Assembly (NCBI GenBank): GCA_024234365.1
Contig: JACKOK010000002.1
Location: 310,001 to 374,000, forward strand
Length of the DNA: 64,000 bases
Origin: Pseudomonadales bacterium
Lineage (GTDB): Bacteria; Pseudomonadota; Gammaproteobacteria; Pseudomonadales; Pseudohongiellaceae
Direction: 5' to 3'
Translations under genes and position numbers: made by a program
Shown here: positions 18,069-26,213 of the stretch, piece by piece
Layout of the letters: every line of letters begins with the position of its first letter
How positions within the stretch are numbered: position 1 is the stretch's first letter
The notes under the pieces: generated by a model
The model's database searches: none
Seen by the model: only the letters and a program-made list of their open reading frames with translations
What the model was told of the DNA's origin: nothing

Positions 18069-19265
18069 ATGGCTTGGAATGAACCTGGAAACAAAGGCAA
18101 TGGCAACGACCCCTGGGGAGGGGGTGGCCGTGGCGGTGGCGATCAGAAGCCGCCGGATCTCGACGAAGTCATCAAGTCCGTTTCCCGTAAGCTCGGCAGC
18201 CTGTTTGGTTCCGGCAAGTCCGGAGGTTCTTCGGGCGGCAGCGGTGCCGGTGGTAGTGGTCTCTCCTCCGGGCTCCTCGGCGGCGCTGTCATTGTGTTGG
18301 CAGGGATGTGGGCGGCGACCGGATTTTACTCCGTGGATGAATCCGAGCGAGGCGTGGTGATGCGTTTCGGCAAGCTGCTTCCGGATGTGGTGCAGCCTGG
18401 TCTGCACTGGAATCCACCGCTGATCGACGAAGTGCAGAAGATCAATGTGTCTCGAGTGAATACCCGATCCTATACCCGTGACATGCTGACCACGGACGAG
18501 AATATCGTGAACGTGTCCATGGAACTGCAGTACATCATCGACGATCCGGTGAAGTTCAGCATCGTGGTGCGCGATCCTGAAATGAGTCTGGATCATGCGG
18601 CCGAGTCCGCCATCCGTCATGTGGTGGGGGGAACGACCATGGATCGCGTCCTGACCCAGGGGCGTGCCGATGTCGCCGCCGAGGTACGCGAGCGTCTGCA
18701 GCGCTATATGAACAGTTATGATTCCGGCATTCTGGTAACCCAGGTAACCATGCGCAACGCGCAGCCACCGGATGCGGTCCAGGGGGCCTTCGACGATGTG
18801 ATCAAGGCGCGCGAGGACGAACAGCGTGTTCAGAACGAAGCCCTGGCGTATGCCAACCGCGTGGTGCCAACCGCGCGAGGGGAAGCGCAGCGCATCATTG
18901 AACAGGCCAATGCCTATCGCGATCAGGTAGTGGCAAGAGCCGAGGGGGACGCGGCGCGTTTCGAGCAGTTGCTGACCGAATACGAGAAGGCTCCCCAGGT
19001 CACCCGTGAGCGTCTGTATATCGATGCCATGCAGTCTGTCATGAGCAACAGCAGCAAGGTCATGATCGATGTCGAAAGCGGCAACAATATGTTCTATGTG
19101 CCGCTGGACAAGATCATCGAACAGGGCAATGCAACACGCAGCACGGCAACACCGCAGCTGACGCCGCAACAATTGCGGGATATTTCCGATCAGCTCAACC
19201 GTGACAATGCTGCTGCCACTGTCGATCGTGCCAGGGCGCAAACAACGACGAGGAGTGTACGCTGA
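18069..19265 (+). CDS. hflK: FtsH regulator subunit HflK
   Basis: A 398-residue SPFH/band-7 protein. The MAWNEPGNKG start matches HflK proteins and GGAG lies 6 bases upstream, so I prefer it to the ATG four codons earlier. A glycine-rich cytoplasmic segment (about 15-70) precedes one membrane segment (about 75-95), then the periplasmic band-7 domain (FYSVDESERGVVMRFG through the QA-rich coiled coil). HflK and HflC assemble a large periplasmic cage around FtsH and modulate its proteolysis. Its stop overlaps the hflC start (TGATG). Confidence 0.95.
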   Translation: MAWNEPGNKGNGNDPWGGGGRGGGDQKPPDLDEVIKSVSRKLGSLFGSGKSGGSSGGSGAGGSGLSSGLLGGAVIVLAGMWAATGFYSVDESERGVVMRFGKLLPDVVQPGLHWNPPLIDEVQKINVSRVNTRSYTRDMLTTDENIVNVSMELQYIIDDPVKFSIVVRDPEMSLDHAAESAIRHVVGGTTMDRVLTQGRADVAAEVRERLQRYMNSYDSGILVTQVTMRNAQPPDAVQGAFDDVIKAREDEQRVQNEALAYANRVVPTARGEAQRIIEQANAYRDQVVARAEGDAARFEQLLTEYEKAPQVTRERLYIDAMQSVMSNSSKVMIDVESGNNMFYVPLDKIIEQGNATRSTATPQLTPQQLRDISDQLNRDNAAATVDRARAQTTTRSVR

Positions 19266-20131
19266 TGAAAAATGCATTTGCCGGCATTATCGTATTCCTG
19301 CTGGTCGTGGCCGGTTCGGACTCCCTGTTTGTCGTCAAGGAAACCGAGCGTGCGGTATTGCTGCAGTTTGGTGAGATTGTCCGTCCGGACCTGGAGCCTG
19401 GCCTGCACTTCAAGCTGCCCTGGGTCAACACCGTGCGCAAGTTTGATGGCCGTATCCTGACCGTTACTGCCGATGCCCAGCGTTATCTGACGCTGGAGCA
19501 GAAGGCGCTGGTGGTGGATTCCTTCGCCAAATGGCGCATCGTGGATGTTGAGCAGTTCTATAAATCATCCTCGGGGGAAGAGAGTCGCACCAGCAATCTG
19601 CTTGCCCAGCGAATCAACGATGGTCTGCGCAACAAGTTTGGTGAGCGCGACCTGCAGGAAGTGGTGTCCGGGCAGCGCGACCAGCTGATGGAGGAATTGA
19701 CGCGGGAGCTCAATCTTTCCACCGCCGAGGAGTACGGGATCGAAGTGATTGATGTGCGGGTCAAGCAGATTGAGCTGCCAGTGGACGTGCGGACATCGGT
19801 TTATGACCGCATGACCTCCGAGCGTCAGCGTGAAGCACAGCAACTGCGTTCCCGTGGCAATGAGCTTGCCATTGGTATCGAAGCAGATGCCGACCGTCAG
19901 GAACAGGTATTGCTCGCCGAGGCTTACAGCGAATCCGAGGCGATTCGGGGTGAGGGTGATGCAGGTGCAGCGGCCATTTATTCCGCTGCGTATTCAAAGA
20001 ACGAAGAGTTTTATGCGTTTACGCGCAGTCTGCGCGCCTACCAGGAAAGTTTCTCCAACAAGGGAGACATTCTGCTGGTGGACCCGGACAGTGAATATTT
20101 CAAGTATCTGCGCGGAAGCGACGCACAGTAA
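19265..20131 (+). CDS. hflC: FtsH regulator subunit HflC
   Basis: A 288-residue SPFH protein, partner of HflK. It has an N-terminal membrane anchor (about 5-20), the FVVKETERAVLLQFGEI opening of the band-7 domain, the EYGIEVIDVRVKQIELP strand and a C-terminal coiled-coil helix ending in DPDSEYFKYLR, which is characteristic of HflC. Translation is coupled to hflK by a 1-nt overlap. Confidence 0.95.
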   Translation: MKNAFAGIIVFLLVVAGSDSLFVVKETERAVLLQFGEIVRPDLEPGLHFKLPWVNTVRKFDGRILTVTADAQRYLTLEQKALVVDSFAKWRIVDVEQFYKSSSGEESRTSNLLAQRINDGLRNKFGERDLQEVVSGQRDQLMEELTRELNLSTAEEYGIEVIDVRVKQIELPVDVRTSVYDRMTSERQREAQQLRSRGNELAIGIEADADRQEQVLLAEAYSESEAIRGEGDAGAAAIYSAAYSKNEEFYAFTRSLRAYQESFSNKGDILLVDPDSEYFKYLRGSDAQ

Positions 20132-20143
20132 CTGGCAGTGCAT

Positions 20144-20245
20144 GAAAGACCAGCCGCGACCTGTTTGCTGCTGGTCTTTCGCCGTTTATTGGGAGCGTGA
20201 TAAGGGCTCCCATCGTGCCGGCCTGTCTCGAGCGCGAGAGGCCGG
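20144..20245. other. Three consecutive hairpins between hflC and hisZ
   Basis: GAAAGACCAGC (20144-20154) pairs perfectly with GCTGGTCTTTC (20170-20180). It is followed by GGGAGC/GCTCCC around 20192-20211 and by a CCGGCCT...GGCCGG stem-loop at about 20218-20245. None has a U-tract. The first may be the end of the hflX-hflK-hflC transcript. The others lie in what would be the hisZ leader. The small DUF2065 gene often found here in relatives is absent. Confidence 0.45.
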
Positions 20246-20276
20246 TGTCCGTTCGTCGTGAATTTGGAACAAAAAG

Positions 20277-21488
20277 ATGTCCGTATGTGATCGTTGCTTG
20301 CTTCCCGAAGGGGTTGAAGAGATTCTGCCCGAGGAGGCCTTCAGGCTTGAAAGCCTGCGTCGCCGCATTCTCGACCTGTATGCAGGATGGGGATACGATC
20401 TGGTGATTCCTCCGCTGATCGAGTATCTGGATTCGCTGCTGGTGGGCTCTTCCCATGATCTGGATTTGCAGACCTTCAAGATTACCGATCAGCTGACGGG
20501 GCGTATGATGGGGCTGCGGGCGGATATCACGCCCCAGGTTGCCCGCATTGATGCGCATCTTGTTGCGCAGCGTGGTGAGGATGCCGCCGATATTCCCTTG
20601 CGGCTGTGTTATTCCGACCATGTGGCCCATACGCGGCCGCGCGGGCTGCTGGCCTCGCGGGTTCCGATTCGCATCGGGGCGGAGCTGTTTGGCCATGCGG
20701 GCATTGCCTGTGATATTGAACTGATCTGTCTGATGCACGAAACCCTGCGTGAGGCAGGCGTGGATGAAGTCTTTATCGTGCTCGGCCATGTCGGGATATT
20801 CCGCAGCCTGGTGAAGGCGGCGCAACTGAGCGCCGATAGCGAAAACGAACTGTTCAACGCGTTGCAGCGCAAGGCCTATGGTGAAATCGAGCAGCTGCTG
20901 GAAGCGCATGTCGCCGATGACGATATCCGCCGCATGTTGAGCGAGCTGTCGCGTCTCAGTGGAGATGAGTCGGTATTGCCCGCGGCCCTGGAGGCCTTCC
21001 GTGACGCTCCTGGCAGTGTGCTGAAGGAAATACATGAGCTGGAAGCGATCGCGGCGGGAGTGAAACAACGCCTGCCTGCGGCTTCCCTCGGCTTTGATTT
21101 GTGCGAACTGCGTGGCTATGAGTACCACACGGGTATTGTGTTTGCCGCCTACACGCCAGCCTATGGGCGGGCGCTTGCGCAGGGCGGGCGTTTCGATGAC
21201 GTTGGACAGAGCACCGGACGGATGCGCCCTGCCAGCGGTTTTGATGCGGATCTGAAGGTGATTGCACGGCTGAGCCGCCACCCGCTGTTGCGGGGCAAGG
21301 CCGTCAGTGCACCGGCCAGTGAAGACCCGGCACTGCAGGCCCTGATCGGGCAGCTGCGGGCAGAAGGAGAACGTGTAATCGTCGATCTCGATTCCACGGA
21401 TTCTCCGCAGGAGCGTTTGCGTCTGCAGGGATGTGACAGACGCCTGGTGCAGAAAAATGGAGTATGGCAGGTGCACAGCCTGGCCTGA
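20277..21488 (+). CDS. hisZ: ATP phosphoribosyltransferase regulatory subunit HisZ
   Basis: A 403-residue HisRS-like protein without tRNA ligation function. LPEGVEEILPEEA opens it, with class II synthetase motifs such as YDLVIPPLIEYLDSL, MGLRADITPQVARI and ELRGYEYHTGIVF. HisZ pairs with short-form HisG to make the first enzyme of histidine synthesis. Its place between hflC and purA is the usual order in pseudomonads and relatives. The ribosome site is weak (AACAAAAAG). Confidence 0.93.
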   Translation: MSVCDRCLLPEGVEEILPEEAFRLESLRRRILDLYAGWGYDLVIPPLIEYLDSLLVGSSHDLDLQTFKITDQLTGRMMGLRADITPQVARIDAHLVAQRGEDAADIPLRLCYSDHVAHTRPRGLLASRVPIRIGAELFGHAGIACDIELICLMHETLREAGVDEVFIVLGHVGIFRSLVKAAQLSADSENELFNALQRKAYGEIEQLLEAHVADDDIRRMLSELSRLSGDESVLPAALEAFRDAPGSVLKEIHELEAIAAGVKQRLPAASLGFDLCELRGYEYHTGIVFAAYTPAYGRALAQGGRFDDVGQSTGRMRPASGFDADLKVIARLSRHPLLRGKAVSAPASEDPALQALIGQLRAEGERVIVDLDSTDSPQERLRLQGCDRRLVQKNGVWQVHSLA

Positions 21489-21556
21489 GCGAGTGCTGCC
21501 TTTGGTGCGTAGGCGCCCAGGTGGCTCTTTTGACTATTTATTACAGAGAAACTGAC

Positions 21557-22849
21557 ATGGGTAGAAGCGTTGTTGTACTGGGAACACAATGGGGTGACGA
21601 GGGCAAGGGCAAGATCGTCGATCTGCTGACGGAGCAGGCGTCGGTTGTTGCACGCTTTCAGGGCGGTCACAATGCCGGACACACCCTGGTGATTCGCGGG
21701 GAGAAAACTGTTCTGCATCTGCTGCCTTCCGGTATTCTGCGCGATGGCGTGACCTGCGTGATCGGCAACGGCGTTGTGCTGAGCATGGAAGCCCTGATGA
21801 GTGAAATCACCCGTCTTGAAGAGCGGGGTGTCACCGTGCGGCCCAAGCTGAAAATCAGCGGAGCCTGTCCGCTGATTCTGCCGTCACACGCGGCGCTGGA
21901 TCAGGCGCGTGAAAACCGTCTGGGCAATCTCAAGATCGGCACCACGGGTCGCGGTATTGGCCCGGCCTATGAAGACAAGGTGGGGCGACGTGGCATTCGT
22001 GTCGGGGAACTCTTCAATGAGGCGCATTTTGCCGAGCGTCTCAAGGAAGCGCTGGAGTATCACAACTTCCTGTTGACCCAGTATTACGGGGCCAGCCCGG
22101 TAGATTATGCCGCCACGCTGGAGAAAAGCCTGGCACTGGGCGAGCTGATCAAACCGATGGTCAGCGATACCATCGAGATTCTGCACGGTCACCGCAAGGC
22201 GGGCGACAATATCCTGTTCGAGGGCGCTCAGGGCTCTTTGCTGGATATCGACCACGGAACCTATCCCTTCGTCACGTCCTCCAACACCACCGCCGGGGGC
22301 ACGGCCACCGGGAGTGGTTATGGCCCGCTGTATCTCGATTATGTGCTGGGCATCACCAAGGCCTATACCACCCGTGTGGGTTCCGGCCCGTTCCCGACGG
22401 AGCTGTTTGACCAGACCGGCGCGCATCTTGCCTCGGTTGGCAAGGAGAAAGGTTCGACCACCGGGCGTGATCGTCGCTGCGGCTGGTTTGACGCGGCGGC
22501 CGTGCGTCTGGCCATTCGCATCAACTCGGTGTCCGGCATCTGCCTGACCAAGCTGGATGTGCTGGATGGGCTGGACACGATCAAGGTGTGTACCGGCTAT
22601 AAAGGGGTGGATGCAGACGCCTCATTCTGTCTGAGCAATATCGACAGTTATGAGAGCCTGGAGCCTATCTACGAAGAACTCCCGGGCTGGAAAGAGTCCA
22701 CCTTTGGTGCGAAGAGCCTGGATGAGTTGCCGGTCAATGCACGCAACTATATTCGCTATCTGGAAACCGCCATCGAGGCGCCTGTCGATATCATTTCCAC
22801 AGGACCGGACCGCGAAGAAACTATTTTGTTGCGTCACCCCTTCGCCTGA
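21557..22849 (+). CDS. purA: Adenylosuccinate synthetase PurA
   Basis: A 430-residue GTP-dependent enzyme joining IMP and aspartate in AMP synthesis. The start MGRSVVVLGTQWGDEGKGK contains the GTP-binding loop. FQGGHNAGHTLV, TTGRGIGPAYEDK and TTGRDRRCGWFDA are also standard. A longer frame begins inside hisZ, but ATG 21557 gives the expected protein. It follows hisZ by 68 bp. Confidence 0.97.
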   Translation: MGRSVVVLGTQWGDEGKGKIVDLLTEQASVVARFQGGHNAGHTLVIRGEKTVLHLLPSGILRDGVTCVIGNGVVLSMEALMSEITRLEERGVTVRPKLKISGACPLILPSHAALDQARENRLGNLKIGTTGRGIGPAYEDKVGRRGIRVGELFNEAHFAERLKEALEYHNFLLTQYYGASPVDYAATLEKSLALGELIKPMVSDTIEILHGHRKAGDNILFEGAQGSLLDIDHGTYPFVTSSNTTAGGTATGSGYGPLYLDYVLGITKAYTTRVGSGPFPTELFDQTGAHLASVGKEKGSTTGRDRRCGWFDAAAVRLAIRINSVSGICLTKLDVLDGLDTIKVCTGYKGVDADASFCLSNIDSYESLEPIYEELPGWKESTFGAKSLDELPVNARNYIRYLETAIEAPVDIISTGPDREETILLRHPFA

Positions 22850-22860
22850 GAAAAGATAGC

Positions 22861-22884
22861 GGGTGCCTCCAGGCGGAGGCGCCC
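22861..22884. terminator. GC-rich hairpin after purA
   Basis: GGGTGCCTCC (22861-22870), loop AGGC, GGAGGCGCCC (22875-22884) form a 10-bp stem with one G-U pair, starting 11 bases after the purA stop. No T-run follows, so it may stop polymerase only with Rho or simply protect the mRNA end. Confidence 0.4.
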
Positions 22885-23107
22885 ACGGGCGGGAGGCATT
22901 GGCAGCCTGGCCATTGAACGCTGAGCCCGGTGCTTCCCATAAAGGGATGAACAAAGGATTGCATGGGTGCATGCACGCAATCGTTTCCGGGCTCTCCCTG
23001 CCTGCTTTTCCGCTTCCACACGGTCTTAATTGACATTCCGGTCATTGCATTATCAGTCAGTACAGGGCTGATAGGCTTCCCTTCAGTGTGTTAGACAGGT
23101 TTCTTCG

Positions 23108-24835
23108 ATGGATGCAGGCAGTATCAATTCACTGTTTCTTATAGGGGCCCTGCTGGTGGGCTTCAGCGTATTGTTCAGTGCGCTGTCCTCCCGTCTCGGG
23201 GTGCCGATTCTGGTGATCTTCCTTGGCGTGGGAATTCTGGCCGGGGAGGATGGCATCGGCGGCATCCAGTTCGACGACTATTCCCTGGCCTACTTTGCCA
23301 GCAATCTCGCTTTGGCCATCATTCTGCTGGACGGTGGCATGAGAACCCGCGTGGCGACCTTCCGGGTGGCCCTGTGGCCTGCCTTGTCGCTGGCCACCGT
23401 GGGGGTGATATTGACCACCAGCCTCACCGGAATGGTGGCGGCCTGGCTGTTTGAGCTGAATATCGTGCAGGGCTTGCTGATTGGCGCCATTGTGGGCTCC
23501 ACAGATGCTGCTGCGGTGTTCTCTCTGCTGGGCCAGCGCAGCCTGAACGAGCGGGTGGGGGCAACGCTTGAGATCGAATCGGGCAGCAACGACCCCATGG
23601 CTGTGTTCTTGACGGTGACGCTGATCGAGATTCTGGCGAGCGGGCAGCAGGACTTTGGCGTTTTCTTTGTGCTGAACCTGCTGCGGCAGTTTGGTCTGGG
23701 TATTTTTCTGGGTTTGGCTGGCGGTTGGCTGCTGTTGCAGTTGATCAATCGCAGCACCCTCGCCAACGGTCTTTACCCGCTGCTTGCCATCAGCGGTGGC
23801 CTGCTGATCTATGCGCTGACCAACACCCTGGGCGGGAGCGGTATTCTTGCCATTTATCTTTGTGGACTGTTGCTGGGCAATCGTCCCATCCGTAGCCGTA
23901 CCTCCATACTCAGCGTTTTCGACGGTTTGGCCTGGCTGAGCCAGATCGGCATGTTCCTGGTGCTGGGCTTGTTGCTGGCGCCAAGCGAGTTGCGGGAAAT
24001 TGCCCTGCCCGGCCTGTTGCTGGCGCTCTGGATGATTCTGATCGCGCGCCCGCTGGCCGTGTGGATCAGCCTCATTCCCTTCAGTCGTTTCCGGATCAAA
24101 GAACGCTGGTTTATCTCCTGGGTTGGCTTGCGCGGCGCGGTGCCGATCATCCTGGCGGTTTATCCGATCATGGCAGGGTTGCCGTTCGCCCAGCTCTATT
24201 TCAACCTGGCCTTCTTTGTCGTGCTGGTGTCGCTGATCGTGCAGGGCAGTTCTCTGCCTCTGGCGGCCCGCCTGGCAAAGGTTGAAGTGCCCTCGCAGCC
24301 CTCTCCCATTGCCCGCACCGGTCTGGAAATTCATCCGACCAGTGAGTGGGAGCTGTTTGTGTATCGGCTGGGGCCGGACAAGTGGTGCATCAATGTTGAA
24401 CTGCGGCGCCTGCATATGCCGGACGGCACGCGTGTAGCGGCGCTGTTTCGCGGGCAGGAATTGCTGCACCCCAGTGGCAGCACGCGTCTGCTGGCCGGCG
24501 ATATTCTGTGTATTGTCGGTCATGAGCATGATTTGCCAGCGCTGGGTAAGCTTTTCAGTCAGGCACCGAGTTCGATGAACGACACCTGGTTTTTCGGCGA
24601 TTTCATTCTGGATGCGAATGCCAGGTTGATGGATCTCGCGCCGGTCTATGGCCTGTCGCTGCAAGAGGAGGAAGGTGAGCAGAGTATCGGGAGCTTCTTT
24701 CTGCAGAAAATGGGCGGCAAACCGGTGGTGGGCGACAAAATGCTCTGGCAGGGGTTTTTGTGGAGCATCGCCGCGATAGAGCAGGGGAAAATTATTAAAA
24801 TAGGCTTGAAAATCGCCTCAAATACCGAGGCTTAG
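23108..24835 (+). CDS. nhaP2: K+/H+ antiporter, NhaP2/CvrA type
   Basis: A 575-residue inner-membrane CPA1 antiporter with about 12 membrane segments (residues 8-390). It carries the ion-path motifs SNDPMAV and GSTDAAAVFSLL and the LRGAVPIILA segment. The cytoplasmic part has an RCK_C/TrkA_C domain (about 395-485, ending GDILCIVGHEHDL) and a CorC_HlyC domain (about 495-575). This architecture matches E. coli CvrA/NhaP2, which exports K+ under osmotic or alkaline stress. It starts about 260 bp after purA and is likely transcribed separately. Confidence 0.9.
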   Translation: MDAGSINSLFLIGALLVGFSVLFSALSSRLGVPILVIFLGVGILAGEDGIGGIQFDDYSLAYFASNLALAIILLDGGMRTRVATFRVALWPALSLATVGVILTTSLTGMVAAWLFELNIVQGLLIGAIVGSTDAAAVFSLLGQRSLNERVGATLEIESGSNDPMAVFLTVTLIEILASGQQDFGVFFVLNLLRQFGLGIFLGLAGGWLLLQLINRSTLANGLYPLLAISGGLLIYALTNTLGGSGILAIYLCGLLLGNRPIRSRTSILSVFDGLAWLSQIGMFLVLGLLLAPSELREIALPGLLLALWMILIARPLAVWISLIPFSRFRIKERWFISWVGLRGAVPIILAVYPIMAGLPFAQLYFNLAFFVVLVSLIVQGSSLPLAARLAKVEVPSQPSPIARTGLEIHPTSEWELFVYRLGPDKWCINVELRRLHMPDGTRVAALFRGQELLHPSGSTRLLAGDILCIVGHEHDLPALGKLFSQAPSSMNDTWFFGDFILDANARLMDLAPVYGLSLQEEEGEQSIGSFFLQKMGGKPVVGDKMLWQGFLWSIAAIEQGKIIKIGLKIASNTEA

Positions 24836-24880
24836 CAGGCGTGAACAAGGTTTTCTGACGCTGCAATGGCTGCGTAGAGA

Positions 24881-24896
24881 GTTTTCCAACAGCCTG
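24881..24896. repeat. Decayed end of the MITE-like element
   Basis: GTTTTCCAACAGCCTG differs at one position from the right terminal repeat of the 140-bp element at 2468-2607. It lies 46 bp after the antiporter stop. I could not find a matching left end nearby, so this looks like a solo or decayed terminus. Confidence 0.45.
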
Positions 24897-25033
24897 TCAG
24901 GCGGTTTGTCACATATTGCCAAACCTTTCCGGGCATAGATGATGGACTTCTTGGAGGAGGGATTTTATTCTTGCCCGAATTACTAGAGTGGCTCAGCCAC
25001 AGGCGAATCGGCGCTATAGAGGTTAATAAAAAA

Positions 25034-26164
25034 ATGAAAAAGGTCATGAAACAGCTGGCAATCGGACTCTGTGTCGCCGGACTCGCGACCCCCGTTGCCT
25101 TGCATGCTCAAACAGGAAACGAACTGATCGATACAAGATTTCCGGAACTGAGTCGTTATCTCAATATCTCCGAGGTGTTGCAGGCGGCGGTATACGACGA
25201 AATTGTCGCCAGCAATAACTCCAGTGATTCCATGATCGGGAAAACCCTGCTCAAGGAAGCCCTTGTGGAACTGCGGGAGGCTGAAGTCTCTCATTATCAC
25301 AGTGCCTCCGATCATATGGCGATGCTTGGCCCGTTCCGCGTGTTTGAAAGCCGGGCAACGCCGGGGCTGCAGGCCATGATTCGCAGCGAGTTTTCCGCAG
25401 ACGAAACCGATGAGGTGCTTGCGGCCAATGGCAGTATTCCGCCCATTGCCGTTGAGGTGCTCAAGCGGGGTCGTGATTTCGGCAACAGGCTGATCGAGAT
25501 ATACCTGAACGACACGCTGTATGACAAACATACGGCCGTGGATCAGGCGCTTGAAGAATATCTTAGCGATGATGCGCATTCCGTTGCGCCGCATCCCAAG
25601 ACCTCCAATCTGCTGTCGGAGCACTCGGCTGCCTATTCCTTCCGTGTGGGCTTTCCTCAGCTCAGCGGGCTCACCTGGGCATCCCAGTGGCTGCAGCTTG
25701 CAACGCTTGAGCTGGCCATGATCTCCAAGAATGATGCGGACCTCGAAGCCAATATTGCGAACGTGATTTCGCTGTACGAGGAAAAAATCGCCCCCGAGCA
25801 CGGCGGTCTGATGAACCTGCCGACAGACATCCCCACCATGCCGGTGATTGCCCCGAATCTGTACAGCTTTCATCCGGGTGCGGCCTATGTGCTGGACAAT
25901 ATCTCGGTGCTGAAAGTTGTGATTGGTGACATTCTGGTCAATCCGGATGTGCTGGACCGCACTCAGGCCATTGAAGACATGGTGATGCAATACACGCAGA
26001 AGGATACAGACCTGGATAATGAAACGGACTATCTGTATTTCGTGCTGCGCGGTGGCATCTACAATCAGGGCGGCCCTGCCCGTGGCGGAATGGACGAGCC
26101 TGATCGTAACCGTACCCGTGAAGCCTCCAATATTCAACACATCAGCAACTACCCCATGAGATAA
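25034..26164 (+). CDS. Exported protein of unknown function in the cytochrome/copper cluster
   Basis: A 376-residue protein with a signal peptide (cleavage near ALHAQ, about residue 25). The mature part is mostly helical in character and rich in Asp/Glu, with no cysteines after the signal, so it holds no haem. Notable segments are LREAEVSHYHSASDHMAML and SFHPGAAYVLDN, which cluster histidines, and a glycine/arginine stretch near the C-terminus (RGGIYNQGGPARGGMDEP). I do not recognise the family. It lies 49 bp before the redoxin-cytochrome-copper gene on the same strand, so the two are probably cotranscribed. The start at 25034 is chosen for the signal peptide; AGAGG lies about 11 bases upstream. 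Confidence 0.75.
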   Translation: MKKVMKQLAIGLCVAGLATPVALHAQTGNELIDTRFPELSRYLNISEVLQAAVYDEIVASNNSSDSMIGKTLLKEALVELREAEVSHYHSASDHMAMLGPFRVFESRATPGLQAMIRSEFSADETDEVLAANGSIPPIAVEVLKRGRDFGNRLIEIYLNDTLYDKHTAVDQALEEYLSDDAHSVAPHPKTSNLLSEHSAAYSFRVGFPQLSGLTWASQWLQLATLELAMISKNDADLEANIANVISLYEEKIAPEHGGLMNLPTDIPTMPVIAPNLYSFHPGAAYVLDNISVLKVVIGDILVNPDVLDRTQAIEDMVMQYTQKDTDLDNETDYLYFVLRGGIYNQGGPARGGMDEPDRNRTREASNIQHISNYPMR

Positions 26165-26213
26165 GCCCTCTCGGGGTAGTTTCAGTCACAGATACCTGGA
26201 AAGGATCAAGCCT

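Noticed and set aside
18012..19277. A 421-codon minus-strand frame
   Set aside because: It is antisense to hflK; the plus-strand product is a clear HflK.
23129..24664. A 511-codon minus-strand frame rich in Gln and His
   Set aside because: It is the antisense of the K+/H+ antiporter; hydrophobic codons read backwards give Gln, Lys and Asn. No domain is visible.
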